A DNA stretch of 64,000 nt from Hyposmocoma kahamanoa (GCF_003589595.1 NW_020656077.1:1744369-1808368), one strand, 5' to 3'. Numbered from the stretch's first letter, positions 45,498 through 58,560 are shown. Made by a program: numbers and translations. The notes: generated by a model from the sequence alone, not told the origin.

Positions 45498-47397
45498 TGC
45501 TTTCCTATTTGAGTGACTTTGACAATGACTTTATCGATTGACGAGCCGACAGACGGCTTGTTTTTCATGGTTATCGTATACTTTTTACGACAAAAATATT
45601 TATGATCTTGTTTACAAACAGAATAGTAGTGAGTATCTAGGGCATAGGGTATCTCGATGTTACTAGTAAACACCTAAAACGGACAAAGCTTACTGGTAGA
45701 TAGTAAGATTAAAAGCAGTTGTCTCCAAACACAGTCATGGCCATATATATACTTCCTGTAAAATCGTTTCCGTCATATTATGAAAGCTGTTCAACAAATA
45801 AAGATAGCGTGAACCTGCGACCCTATATATCAATGCAGGTATAACGAGCTGTGCCCACGGGCGCACGCGCATAACAGCAGCTCGCGCAAATTGTCCCAAC
45901 TACCATTATATTGTAGGCCATTGATATATGCATCGTCGTTTGTGCGTGGATTAATTTTCCAAACGTCAGTTTATAATATTTTCTTTCGACGTTAGTTGGC
46001 CAACTACCTAAATTTCGACCCTATGTGGTCAAATAAAATGGATTAATAAGCAATGAAATTTTATAGACTAGCAAAACAAACAGGAGAATTTCAGATTAGT
46101 TTTCTCTACCTAATTTCGGTGGCAATTTTTATTATTTAAATAGGTATTCTAGAATATTGTCATGAAGTATTACTAAAAAATCGAGTGTAATATTATTAGA
46201 ATCGACAAAATTAGGACGACGTAAATTTCTAACGGCGTCCTACGAATTGTAGTTTTTACAAACATCACTAAATAATAAATAATTATACTTCTCATAATAA
46301 AGTTACGTCTGGCGTAAAAAGTTTATGGGACATGTCGAAAATATAGAGTCGATTAACTCGACTCTGGACAATGACTACTAGATAGTCGAGAAGTCGTTTG
46401 GCAGTAATTTTTAAAATATTATGAGAATGATTAAATTTTTTTCACTACTTGTGTTGGTTTCAACTACATTGTGACTTTTGGTGAATATTTATCCAATGTG
46501 TACTAGCTCAGTTACATATAAGGAATATTAACAAAAAGTACCACACGCCTATTCGCCATTAGTGGAGCGGACTGCTTTGATGAATTATATGAGTTATTTC
46601 CAGTTACAGCCAAATTATAAACGTCATTTAAATATAGTTCAGTCTATATATTTTACTTAGAGGATAGAAAACTTTTTAATATTGACTCTCGATTTCACTG
46701 ATCGAGTCCGTCACTAGTTCTTGAAGTTTGACATGTGTCAGGGAGTTTCGAAATTGTGTGTGTGAGCACTGAGTGGCCACATGGCGCATTTGCAAATGAA
46801 GTGCTCCAAGTTTTAGTATTCGTTGTAAAATAGTTGTTTTGTTCAAGCGTCTTGGATTTTATAAAGAGAAGTTACAGCGGACTATCAAATCCGAGAAACC
46901 TTTAAATTTAAGCGTTTACACGTGTGCTTTGCATACATTTAGTAAAGATGTACTTAAATTTGTTTGCAAAAAAAAAAACAATATAAAGCACGAGCATGCT
47001 AAAAAGAAATGACGACTATGTCTAACCACGTGCATATCTTTAAAATAAATTAATAAAACCGTACTTTTTTGCTTCTAATTTTTGTAAAAGATATTAAGGA
47101 TTTTATAAAGTAAAAAGTAGAGCACAAAAGTAGCACACTTTTGGGCAGTTCACATTTAATTATGATCACTCAGGCCACACAATTTATAAATGACAAAACA
47201 TTTGTAAAGCTATAAATAGGTTTACGAAAACCTACCTACCAATATTTAGTAAAAATATCTACTAAATACCTGTGGTTTGTGCCGAAGAACGAAAAATTTT
47301 ACTACTGACACTCAAACTAAATTTTACGGCATATAAGTTACCACTCGACCGGTCTCACACTATTATTTTTTATTTTACGGAATTTATGTGCGTAATT
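45498..47397. other. Unannotated AT-rich DNA
   Basis: A short GC-rich patch at about 45848-45895 (GTGCCCACGGGCGCACGCGC) is the only compositional oddity. No gene is recognised. Confidence 0.45.
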
Positions 47398-47480
47398 TAA
47401 TTTATTTATTTATTAGGCACACCAACAGTTTTTACAATATTACATGTGTTAATTACATTTCAAAAACTTAGCTAACGTTA
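47398..47480 (-). repeat. Retrotransposon 3' tail
   Basis: On the minus strand the sequence ends ACTGTTGGTGTGCCTAATAA followed by (ATAA)n, a familiar LINE 3' end in Lepidoptera. No coding part remains. Confidence 0.5.
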
Positions 47481-47631
47481 TGTAAAAAAAAAATGTTTAT
47501 ACAATGTTTAAGAAAAAAAACTAAAAGTACCAAAAATAATTGTAAGACCAAAAAGGAAATAACTTAGGAAAAAAATATTTGAAGTAAATTATTTTTTAAA
47601 GTAATCAATTCATTAATTTGAAATTTACTAT

Positions 47632-47778
47632 GAGCTTTTCAGTGAAGGAAAACATCGTGTTGAAACCTATACGTCGAAGAAGGTTCACAACTTTCGAAAA
47701 ATGTGTGAAGTCCCCAACCCTATGGCCTAAATCCTCGTCTGAGAGGAGACCCGTGGCCAGTAGCAGGACGAATGAAAT
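47632..47778 (-). repeat. R4 copy d
   Basis: Reverse R4: AACACGATGTTTTCCTTCAC, AAGTGTGTG-type middle, TAGGCCATAGGGTTGGGGAC region, and CTACTGGCCACGGGTCTCCT. It is diverged but keeps both ends. Confidence 0.65.
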
Positions 47779-49450
47779 AGATTGACAATGATATGTTACC
47801 AGCTCCCGCTAGCGATTAGTTCACGCGGGGCTTTGTAGAGTAAATCATAATTGCTAACCCGTTTTTATTTTTGAGCGGTGGTGTTCAAGTCAAATGTACT
47901 TATATATAAGCTACGTTAGAATGACTTAAGTCTATTGGACTCAAAATATTAACAGCCAAAATGAATAGGTAGATGTAGGTAGGTGCGGCACATTATGAGA
48001 TATCAATTAAGCATTAATAAAAGTGACGCAATATTATTACCTACACAGGACTATTTTATGTAAGTAATGCAGTGTCATGCCTTGTATAATATTTTTTGCA
48101 AATAAGGTTTAGCTTAGATTTTTGGTCTCGATCGCAGGTCTTGATATGTAATTGACGCGTAAATAGATGTTTGTCTCCTAACAATACGTCATTTTGTTCG
48201 TTGAATGGGCATTGAACGAGTACGCCACTTTATGTAACTGCAGATTGGGTTCGAAGAAGTTCATTCACATGCTAAGCTTTTGAACGTTTTACTGCCCTCT
48301 CTTCAATAAAGGGTTGCTCAAAATTTAAATTATTGCGTAAGGTGATGGCACCATTTGTTTACATTTTAAAGGAAGTGTGCCTTTTAATTTGAAACAAGTT
48401 TCTATTTTAAAACATTATCAATATTGATGAGTTTACTTGATAGATATAATCCTTAAGAAAGGTTTCATAAAAAAGCTACTATAATTATTACTACAAAAAC
48501 GAAACTACAATTAACACCAAAAATTCACTAATTATCTAACCATTAATAGACACTCACTAATAATGAACACTCAGTAATTAACCTTACCAATAAAAAACGT
48601 GTTACTACGATAATTTTGTCCTAAATCTTATTAGAAATGAATTTTAAAAAAGAAGTCGAACACTGGTGCTTGTCGGTCAATGGCGTCATCACATTAAATC
48701 TACTTGCTATGTGTGCTCAAAGCACTGTGTGATTTAATTAACTTTAACAGGTAGGTCAAAGTTTACTAAACGATAAGCAGCTAGCGACATAATATAAGAA
48801 TTATTTGTTATTACGATTCTTAATCAGACTGAAAATGAAGTTTCCTTTTTGTAACTGATACCTTCTTAGGTAGATTAGCCACTGGAACTACCAGGGCGCA
48901 CTACTGCTGACTTCAATAATTACATTATATAGGACAAAAGAGTCCAACCGAACATAGGTATTTACCTCAGTCTGCATAAGAAATCTATCTCAGAATTTTA
49001 CTTCTTTTTATTATTAGTGGCTAACATGTCAATATTACCTTTTGTTTTTGCTCAGGCTTATAGATTTAGGTAATCTATGTTCATGTAGAAACAAAAGCCT
49101 ACCACAGTTTTTATTTTCTATTCATCGAAAGGAATAAAATAGTAAAACAAAGAATACAGAAATAAAAAAACATAGAAATATTTTTTTTATTATTTTACTT
49201 TATACTCTTAGAAGAAAAAAGGTCCGAGGGTTTTATTCGGGGCATTATAGTCAGGTTAGTCTGCATGTAATCATACTATTTACACAACAACATCGTATGT
49301 TACAGGGGCGGTACTCAGTCCTCAGTACCTCATTAATTCTCTACTATTAACAACACACCCAGCGCGATTTGGTCTAATGCTCATTGGTATGTAGCCCACC
49401 CAGGACTATTACTCGTGATATTGCCTTCGTGCCACCAAAGGGAACCTTTT
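47779..49450. other. Unannotated AT-rich DNA
   Basis: No gene or recognised repeat. About 48480-48620 is a low-complexity stretch rich in CACTAAT-like words. Confidence 0.45.
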
Positions 49451-49738
49451 TAGTAGCAGTAGAACTCCTTGTGAAAGAGTTTCTCCAGGGAAGTACTGCC
49501 ACCTTACCTGTTTCTGCCGCCAAGCAGTAATGTCAGCATTATTGTGGTCCGGTTTTAAAGGGTGTTGGGGAAATTACAGGCACATGAGACTTGTCAGCTT
49601 GCGTCTCAGTGCCCCTCAAATTTTTGCGATTTAAAGCTCTAAGTGGCAATGCAACTGTTGGATGAAATGGACAGGCGTGTAGCTTACCATCAGGCGCACG
49701 TCTTGTCCGCCCGTCACTCGATGTTATGTAAAAAAAAC
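49451..49738 (+). repeat. R1 copy 12
   Basis: Near full length, from TAGTAGCAGTAGAACTCCTT to CACGTCTTGTCCGCCCGTCA and ATGTAAAAAAA. It lacks the GGTGACGGGCGCAGTGGC segment and has a small insertion (TGAAA) in CAACTGTTGGA. Frames at 49539-49790 (minus) and 49643-49900 (plus) are chance. Confidence 0.95.
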
Positions 49739-49921
49739 CTGTGTTTCGAAATAAAAACAGTACGGAACACTGCGGGTGTGAGTAACACATTGTTTTACAA
49801 AAAAAAATGGGTATGTTTTAGACCAGGTTATGTATACATATATTACGAAACAGAACCACCACTTGAGGTATATATAATTACACCGAATTTATTAGAATAA
49901 TAATAATGTGCTAGGCAACCA

Positions 49922-50003
49922 CACCAATTGCCTGGTCTCAATCTAAGATATTTCCTGTACTATGAGTACCGTTGCGCCGGAACAGCGTTAGTTTTCTATG
50001 GGC
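49922..50003 (-). repeat. SINE-2 copy c, fragment
   Basis: The 3' body only: minus strand GGTACTCATAGTACAGGAAA and ATCTTAGATTGAGACCAGGC. Confidence 0.6.
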
Positions 50004-50684
50004 TGTGACCCTTGTTCTTTCTTATATACATGCTTACATATACACTTGTAACATATAAATTCACATAGGTATACCTGCCTTCTGTTAGTAAGTAAATACT
50101 TGCAATAGTAAGTAACATACCGTAACACCCGACACTTGATGAGTAAAATAACCATGTTGTAAGAACTATTGCGAATTGACATTTTATTTTGCTTACCAGT
50201 ATACTCGTTAAGCTCAAACAGTAATTTTTCACTTTAAAAAGGTTGCGATCCATCTAGTTGCATTTTCACGTATATTAACGAGCTCTTTCAATTGTTAAAG
50301 TGGATGTTTTGAAGTGAAGTCGTTCAATTATTATGAGTAGAACCATAATCTTGAGGTCAATATTTGTAGGAGTGATGCGCAGAATGATAAGTGACATAGG
50401 TGGAAATCTCAGGCATTACATACAGAGAGTTATTTAAAAAAAGTATTCGGCAACAAATGCAAATTCGTAACATGAACATTTGTGTAAACAGCTCGAACTC
50501 TATTGTAAATGACGTGCGTACAGTATGTAGGTACAATTTTGAATTTTGAAAGAATTTTATAATGTGTTTAATAAATTTTTTATAAAATAAATTATTGGGT
50601 AAATTTTAACATAGTCAATTTACAATAGTCATGTTGTTTTGGTAATTACTAATATTACTTCCAGTGCCAGCGCCCTTCATATCT
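50004..50684. other. Unannotated AT-rich DNA
   Basis: Overlapping minus-strand frames near 49988-50253 are low-complexity and without domains. Nothing else is seen. Confidence 0.45.
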
Positions 50685-50768
50685 TCATAGCTCTGAGTGA
50701 CTGTTATGGACAGGCGTGTCGCTTACCACCAAGCGCATAACTTGTTCGTCCCGCGACTTGGTAACATA
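50685..50768 (+). repeat. R1 copy 13, 3' fragment
   Basis: Only the last part of R1: ATAGCTCTGAGTGACTGTTA, GGACAGGCGTGTCGCTTACC, AACTTGTTCGTCCCGCGACT. It is 5'-truncated. Confidence 0.85.
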
Positions 50769-52734
50769 ATAAAGATAAGCCTAGTAAGAAGTATCGTTCG
50801 TGTCTTAGTTTCTTTTTGCAAACAAAAAATAGAAACACGAACACAACACGTCATGACGTTTTGAATCTTTAGTTTTGTAGGGAAGTACTTATTATTAACT
50901 ATACGAGTATTTGCATTTTCAAATTGATAATGGAAAACTTAAGGTAAGCTGTAAAAAGGAAAGCTCGTAGTTTACTTGTGTACAAAATATTCATATTTTG
51001 ATTGCAGAGGTCCATTGTGATGACTCTTTCAAAATAATACTTAAGTAAAATGTTTTTGTAAATGTAAACTATATTTTTTAACAAAAAAATCAAAGAACTA
51101 GAACCTAGAAACTGTACTTAATTACTCTGAAAATGAAATTTATATTAAGAACGTTTATGTTTTTTTTATATGAAACATAGTGAATTAATACGGGAAATAA
51201 AAATAAAGTGGGTATTGTTGGTAGCCTTTTAAATGCTTACGCTTCTTTGTACATATTTGATAATATTCAAAATTTGCCTTTTACTATTACTACGTTTACT
51301 TTTAATTCTTATCGTGAAACAAGAACATTTTATACAGTTTTTGCGTGTTCAAATGACAAAAATTACGTTACCTATGATATTTTTAAACAAATATGGAATA
51401 CGATAAATGTAAACATATATCTATTTACAAAGAGCAATCTCTAACTTTTTTTAGGCATCTTCTCTAGGGAAATGAGCGGTAGTGTATAATCAATTTGACT
51501 ATTTCACATGCAATTTGTTTACCAATGAAAAAATATATTTTGATTTAAAAGTGGTAATAGGATACCGCGACCAAATTGCTTATGCGAAATGCAAACATTT
51601 TCAAATTTAGGTAAAATATAAAATGTGGAATCGTCTGTCATAAATTTACGTGAGATGACCATAATAAGCATAAGATATTATTCATCGTGGAAATTCAATT
51701 GCATTTAGTTCAAAGTTGATATTTCATGAATTTTTTTCCCTGTATAATATTCTGAAAATATGCCGTTAAAACATTTGTTTTAAACATGAAAGTGATTACT
51801 TATGTGTCACACATGATCCGTTTTCTACGAAAGACGTTGCAGTGACTGTAGTGAAACTAAAATAATGATGTCCCAGATTCAGTTGCTTTATGGCACCGCA
51901 AGGACAATGGGTCTACACTCTTTGACGGAAGTCGCCTTTGTAACTTCAATATTTATTGCAAGTACCCAGTATCTTGGTTATTGCGTTACTGGTGAAAATA
52001 TGTGTGGAAACTAACTATGTCCGAGATTATTTGCGATGTCTTGACGTAGTAGGAATTGTTTGTTCCATACCTACAATTTACCTAGACGCATTTCCTTACA
52101 TAACTTTGATCATATACTTATTGTTGTTTAAGTATGTATACTGACTGTCTTTACACATTAATTAAGTCATTATGAAAATATAATTTAAATCCAAACTTAT
52201 CTTTCATAACATACAGGCAAGCGCACAATCGGATGAGTACTTTTTTTACTTTGCGATTGTATGTATGAAGATATTACGTACATAAAATACTCTATACAAA
52301 AATCGATATACTTATACCCTATACGACAAGTACGTATTGGAAATATGTTTAGTCCAAAAAAGTTCAATAATAGCCTGTTGTTCAACAGCTGGGCAAGGAT
52401 TTCCGTTATAATTCATTACAATAAGAAAAAAAAATATTGATTGAGTGCCATTACGCAAATAAGTATAATGCCCTTGCGTAAACAAGTGGATTATGCACAT
52501 CCTGTATTATATTTTTGTCAATGTCGCTGGTAAATATTTGAAAGTTCCAAGTTTGTTTTGTTTTATAGATATTATATATAGTGACAAACAACACATTGCA
52601 ACGAAAGGACATTCTGTCCTTACTCAAGTTTTTCGGATCGCATGTTTTTACTTTTATCATATCTTTGAATCCAAATTTGCTACACAATAATAAACAGTAT
52701 TTGTCGATTTTGAATTGCTGTGTCTATTATTTAC
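50769..52734. other. Unannotated AT-rich DNA
   Basis: Many short frames (for example 51208-51444 and 51956-52144, plus strand) translate into Ile-, Tyr- and Phe-rich chance peptides. No gene or recognised repeat. Confidence 0.45.
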
Positions 52735-52945
52735 TGCCTCTGTGGCCGAACGGTTACCATGCCGGACTGCCACGCAGAGGTCCCAGGTTCGATTCCTGGG
52801 CCGGGAGAAATATTTGTATGGCCTACATTTGTTTCTCTCGTGAGTTTGTGTGTAATTTGTGGTTGTCTATGTGTGTGTCCATGGCACCCGCAACACAGGG
52901 TTTCCCTAGTGCGGTTATTATTATTTTTATTTTTTTTTAAATTAA
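52735..52945 (+). mobile_element. SINE-1 copy c, best preserved
   Basis: An intact A box (GTGGCCGAACGGTTACC) and B box (AGGTTCGATTCCTGG) are about 45 nt apart. The body follows: GAAATATTTGTATGGCC, TTCTCTCGTGAGTTTGTG, GTGTGTCCATGGCACCCGC, ACAGGGTTTCCCTAGTGC. The tail is an (ATT)n and T-rich run. The 80-119 codon frames over it are not genes. Confidence 0.9.
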
Positions 52946-53937
52946 GTACGTACTTACTTTAGATCAGTATAAACCACGCTCAGGCAATTCTTTCCTTCTT
53001 TGGTATCTTCTCTAATGTCTCAGCCATTGTTGCATCACATCATGTTTTACATCATTACATTAAATACGATATTTTTAAATGTATATCCGAACTGTCTACA
53101 ACAATTTAGAAGTTCATTCCAATTTATGAAAAAGTTGTTGAAATTATTTACGCTAGGAATATATGAATTCTAAGTTGAAATTAATGCATTTCTCAACCGT
53201 CAAGGGCAAAGTGTAAGTGAAGGCTAAACATAATCAGTAATCACGCTGACACACGTCCAATGCCCGTCAATGTCCATTCGTCACGCAACTCCTTCTAACT
53301 TCAAGCAAACCTAAAGCAAATATGGCTAATAAATAATATACACTGTGGTTCAGTCACACAAACGGATTGACACTGAGCACTTGCAAAACATTGAGAAAGA
53401 TAATTTAAACTGTTGTTTGTAAATAGTAGTAAAGCCGAAAAGCACTCGATCTGATGTTTTTAAACAAACTTAGTAATGGCGGTATAGACGCACCTCACAT
53501 CCTCGAGGGTCTGTGCCTATCCGTCTCTCGTCCCGGTAACCGCCTACAAAATCGTAATGCTTTTTGACATCCTACTTGAAATGAAATGAGGCTTAATTGC
53601 ATTGAATAGGTTTTTCACGGGATGGTGGATATTACACTAGAGTTCGTCTATTCAGCCATTATATAAAAGCAAGCAAAAATTAATCTTCTAAGTAGTCATT
53701 TATATATCCTTTTTTAATTAGGTATTTATACTAGTTGTCATTCTTTTAAATATCACATTTTCTATATCATCGTCATGAGATTTTGATTCTGTGGTCTCAG
53801 CTAGGAACTCAGTAAGTTTATTATGTGCTGATTTTAAGATAGGTTTTGTTATATGTTTTTTCAGAATAATAAATACAAATTTGCTGACTTTACTTTTTTA
53901 CTTTCGTTTTGTTATATCATCAACCAATTATAAGTAC
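52946..53937. other. Unannotated AT-rich DNA
   Basis: No gene or recognised repeat. The frame starting at 53791 runs into R1 copy 14. Confidence 0.45.
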
Positions 53938-54197
53938 GTAGTAGCAGTAGAGCTCCTTGTGAAAGAGCTCGTCCAGGGTAGTACTGCCACTTTACCTATT
54001 TCTGCCGCCAAGCAGTAACGTCAGTATTACTGTGGTCCGATTTTGAAGGGTGCTGGTGAAACTACAGGCACATTGAACTTGTCAACTTATGTCTCAGGGT
54101 GACGAGCGCAGTGGCAGTGCCCCTCAGATCTTTGCGATTTAAAGCTCTGAGTGGCACTGCAACTGTTATGGATAAACGTGTAGCTTACCATCAGGCG
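53938..54197 (+). repeat. R1 copy 14, tail lost
   Basis: A clean 5' end (GTAGCAGTAGAGCTCCTTGT) through to CGTGTAGCTTACCATCAGGC, where it stops abruptly before the GACTTGTTCGTCCC block. An R4 fragment lies about 30 bp further on. Confidence 0.95.
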
Positions 54198-54227
54198 TTT
54201 TAATTTAAAAAATCGCATTAATTTTAA

Positions 54228-54262
54228 AAATCTCACTGCTAGGCACGGGTCTGTTTTCTCAA
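54228..54262 (+). repeat. R4 copy e, fragment
   Basis: CTCACTGCTAGGCACGGGTC matches the R4 landmark CACTGCTGGGCACGGGTCTC. No further R4 sequence follows. Confidence 0.4.
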
Positions 54263-54529
54263 AATATTAGGAACAAATTTTTATTTACTGTCATTTAATT
54301 AATATTTATGCACTTTTATTTTTTTAAATTAAATTGGGTTGTTGTGTTCAGGTCAAGCAGGGTACACTCCTCGTGTCGTAGGTATGTGTTAATCAAATGC
54401 TTATACTATGTTTTGGAATTGTATCCAGTTTTATGAACAGAAAAAAATAGTGAAGCCTGCATTATTACGTTTATTCCCAGTAGTTCCATTACTCAGGTTA
54501 GTGCTACACTATTTCAAAACAGAGTCAAG

Positions 54530-54600
54530 CGATTGATGGCTACGAATATCTACAACAAACTTCCATGTGAAATTAAGAATTGCATATAGCAACAATTGTG
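54530..54600 (+). pseudogene. Possible non-LTR retrotransposon C-terminal remnant
   Basis: The plus strand reads MATNIYNKLPCEIKNC before a stop, matching the ..YNKLP..IKN.. pattern seen in LINE ORF2 C-termini (compare the 30300 fragment, FYNKISVDIKNLP). It is too short to be sure. Confidence 0.35.
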
Positions 54601-54913
54601 CAGAATTTAAGACCTGAATGATATGACATTCTACAACATATTGAAAGTTTCATGTAAAATTTACATTCATTTTATGTGTTCTAATTTTTTAAATTAAATA
54701 ACTTTTAATTATTTTTATTATAATATTGCAAATATGTTTGTAGTGTAGCTATAAATTAATGCAAGTAAATTACATAACAATAACGAAAGTTTTGTTTGCA
54801 AAGCGGATCACAGTGATTCCAATTTCATTCTTGTAACTCCTTTATAACTTGTTTTAAACATACTTAGGACCTCGCCACGGGCAATGACATGGCAGAGTTA
54901 TGTGGGATTAGTG

Positions 54914-55107
54914 TAGGGTTTCAAAGGGTAAGGGAGCTGGTGAAATTACAGGCACATAGGCCTTGTCAACTTATGTCTCAGAGTGATCTCTCGGATCTTT
55001 GCGATTTAAAGCTCTGAGTGGCACTGCAACTATTATAAACAGGCGTGTCGCTCACCACCAGACGCACGACTTGTTTGTCCCGTTACTAATTTTTTATAAA
55101 AAAAATT
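54914..55107 (+). repeat. R1 copy 15, 5'-truncated
   Basis: Starts inside R1 at TTTCAAAGGGTAAGGGAGCT and continues to CGACTTGTTTGTCCCGTTAC and TTTTTTATAAAAAAAA. Confidence 0.9.
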
Positions 55108-55204
55108 GGATCTCTCCTCGATGGACCCACCCGGCGATAGAAACTTACCCTGTGGATTCTTCGGAGGCCTACCGACTAAAAACCGGTGTATGACTCATAT
55201 TTTA

Positions 55205-55740
55205 GATTCAGATTCATTTATTTCTCAAATATAATATTACAGTATAAATTATAGGAAATTATGTTGAAATCGTCAAACAAAAATGGAATTATAAATTGAA
55301 AAATACGCAATAATTATAAATTGAACAATTAATTAATAATAATATTATTGTCATTAATTACATATCAAATATCATTTCTTCATCAAGGATCGTTTTAAGT
55401 TGATAATAAATACATGATCCGACGAAATAGTACAAAAGTATGTCAATGCGATAGAAATTAAAATAAAACAGAAAATACTCTGTTGAGTTACATTTTAAGT
55501 CCATAAATTCATTTACAGAATACAAAGGGTTTTCCAAGAAAAGGTCTTTCAACCGGCGACTAAATGTTGCGTCAGATGGTTCAAGTCTGAGACTAGCGCG
55601 TAGACGCTCATAGTAAGTAGGTCCGATGACATGCCAGTGTTTCTATGCAAGTGTCATACATCCAGGGACTGTTTCAAATGACCGGCACGGCTGAATGGGA
55701 TCCCAGAAACATTTACGGTAGTAAATGAAGAAAGACTATT
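55205..55740 (-). pseudogene. Non-LTR retrotransposon 3' fragment (probable)
   Basis: On the minus strand, about 55630-55500 reads HVIGPTYYERLRASLRLEPS then FSRRLKDLFLENPLYSVNEF, and continues open to a stop at about 55358. An untranslated stretch follows, ending in GAAATAAATGAATCTGAATC. Both the ..F...LK.LFLENPLYSV.EF.. pattern and the AATAAATGAAT end are what a LINE ORF2 C-terminus and 3' end look like. Upstream of 55630 the frame is broken by stops. Confidence 0.5.
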
Positions 55741-58440
55741 TGTAACGTACATAATAATTTCATACATGCATATCTGCACCCACCATTTCATATATGCACC
55801 CACTCCCACCTTAGACGGTCCGTGGGTCCGTTAGGAGACTCCACTCAACGCCTCTGTAATAAAGAAATAAATTATTCTATTAATATTATCGTAAATTCGT
55901 TAAAATCGTCCGAACTCAGACTATTTGACAAATATTGGTTTTTGCTTATAGAAATAATGAAAATAAAAAACGTGTTTGAATATTCAGTAAAGATACAATT
56001 TGTGTACCTATAGCCTGGATTATCTTAAAAGTGCCTGATATTAAAATTGCATACGTTTGTCCTTGGTGTTGAAAACCCTGAATTCGTGACTCTCTCGGTC
56101 ACATCTTCCATTGAGAATCCAACAAATTTAGTTTACGTTTGTTACAGCTGAGTTTACATTAATGCAGTCTTTATTTTTATTTTGAGAAGAATTTGAAATT
56201 AGCACGATGGCGGCAAGTATTCTAACAGTTAAATGAAATATAATGAGTACGTGTGCTATTAGACTTATTTTCACTTCATCTTCTTACTTGCTGTTAAGGT
56301 CGAACTCAGCAAAACGATGCACAATCTTAGTAGCACAATAAGTTTGCACTGTAGGTAGTAAGATAGTTGACAAACGGCGACAATTACGTGGGGGTGTTGC
56401 AAGCAACCGCGGGGGAAGAGATTAAAAGCCCTGCGCAAGCTGCGGTTTTATTGTTTGATAAAAATTGCAAAGGAATTTTTATTAAAGGGCGTCTGGTGGT
56501 CTGGATGTTTTAATTTTAAGACCATTTAACATCTTTTCAAGACCTTTACATTACTTAGATAATGACATAAGTGGGCACTTATTTAAACCATTTAAACCAT
56601 TTAAACCATTTATTTACCACACACAGTAATACGTACAGAACATAATAATATACAATATTGTGGGAACAACAATAGTGCGTGGAAGGAACAGGCTCAGTAT
56701 AATCCTTGTGACTGTATGCCTCGCGGTACTGATTTTCAGCCTGACCTTGTTGACACATCGCTTTTCAACATAATCCAATTCAACGATACCATCGCCACGA
56801 TAAACATCTAATACTAATAATTATATAGGCTGAATTTATTAATAACATTTAATAGATTAATTAAAAAAATAATAATTGTATGACTATGACTATGTCCGAC
56901 TAATTGACATGTAATGAACAATAATAATATTATTAAAAAAATCTATATAAACCAGACAATATTCTAAGTTACACTTACGCTGGCTCGCTGTCTGCTCTGT
57001 CTCTTATATGAATTAAAAAAGTTCAAAGCAAACAATAGGCACATCTGCGCAATTCTCAGTCCTTTAACTTACTCTACTAAATAAACCTTGTTAAATCTAG
57101 TAAGGCGAGGGAAACCCGGTATCGAGTCTTTACAATCAAACAGTAGGCGTAGTTTCATAATTTTATTGTCAGAATCTCTGATGATACGTGTGATTCCGTC
57201 AGGTACATAAGTACGATTTATAGTAAAGGATACCGAAATAATAAAAGAACTTTATTCACTAAACCATACAAAACCATTACATTAAAGTTACATACGGGGC
57301 CAATTTTAAAATAGATACGAATAAATCACTGACACGTCTATGCCCGTAACCATAGCCACATTCCTTCTTCAGTAAAATAATTATTGAATATATTTCAATT
57401 TACAAATGTATATTGTATTCTAAATAAATATAAAACAATTACATTAATCTCATTCAATTTTCAGGTCCCGTATGAATACGAGTATATACATTACAAGACG
57501 ATTTTAAATTGGATATTGACGAATCCTAAAAATGCTATTGTAATAATTTCATTTGAATCTCAACTGTAAAACGTAATAACGGAACGGAAATAAATATAAT
57601 TAAGTTTGTCTAGATGATGTGCAGCTTGTTGGGTTTAGGTAAATACAGAGAAATACAAGTCAAAACATATATGTAATCTCTGTAGGTAAATAACTATAAT
57701 CTCCATTTGTACCAACCATTTAATAACCATACCTGGATATTTTGTACATAATGCACCAACTGAGGTTTACAGGCTCCTTGCTTTCAGTAAGGTACACCCA
57801 GACGCAGATGCCACTTTATTAAACTGCAAATTTGACCATTTATAAGACGTAAGATAGATTTTGTATCTTGTAATCTTTAGGTGCATTTTACAACATGTGG
57901 TACTTTAAGTAAAGTGCATAAAGTAAATGCGTAGCGACATAATAATAATATTCTCCCTGGTCTTGTAGACTGTCAAGGCTTAATATCTTACGGGATTTAA
58001 ATCTCATCGGTTTGCCTTCGTCACAACGTTAACACAATTTAACGTTACTTGAATTTAAAATTTGCTTAACATCCGTGCAGGCCCTTAAGAATTTTAACCA
58101 CTGTTTTCTCCATGTTGTTCGACCCGGCTGCACCTGATTGCACCTTAGATGTTCATTTCAATTTTAAACCGCTCGGCCGGGATGCGAAATTCGATCTTCT
58201 CGTAGCCTTAAGCACTCTATTCCTTCTCACTGCACTGATTTTTTTTCTAATTCTTTTATCCTTCACGTAATTCATCGTTGAAACGCGCTCTCGCTCTATA
58301 GGAGTATAAGACAAACTCAAGCTAAATATTTTTCAAGCGCATGGTGCGCAAGCATCTGTTTGACAATTCTCCAAATAAAATAAAGACTCAGTACAATAAT
58401 ACTAAATCTATGGTACAATAATAAATTGATGGAGTACACA
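55741..58440. other. Unannotated AT-rich DNA
   Basis: No gene. A 9-bp tandem repeat, (TTTAAACCA) three times, is at 56582-56608. A sequence at 57235-57300 (minus strand ...GTGAATAAAGTTCTTTTATT) resembles a retroelement or gene 3' end with AATAAA but is otherwise unsupported. Confidence 0.45.
56582..56611. repeat. Short tandem repeat, 9-bp unit
   Basis: Three uninterrupted copies of TTTAAACCA plus a partial fourth. Confidence 0.9.
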
Positions 58441-58560
58441 CATATATATATATACAATACAAATGTATATTAAATATATATATTTAATATACATTTGTAT
58501 TATATATATATATATAATATACATTTATATTGTATATATACAATTACTATTACTAATTAC
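58441..58560. repeat. AT-rich palindromic region
   Basis: 58456-58501 is a perfect 46-bp palindrome (23-bp arms, from AATACAAATGTATATTAAAT). A third, slightly diverged arm (AATATACATTTATATTGTAT) follows after (TA)n. Such sequence could extrude cruciforms and is prone to assembly error. Confidence 0.9.

Noticed and set aside
52581..52962. 80-119 codon frames at SINE-1 copy c
   Set aside because: They cross the tRNA-like head and body of a SINE, and the same peptides appear at the other SINE-1 copies.
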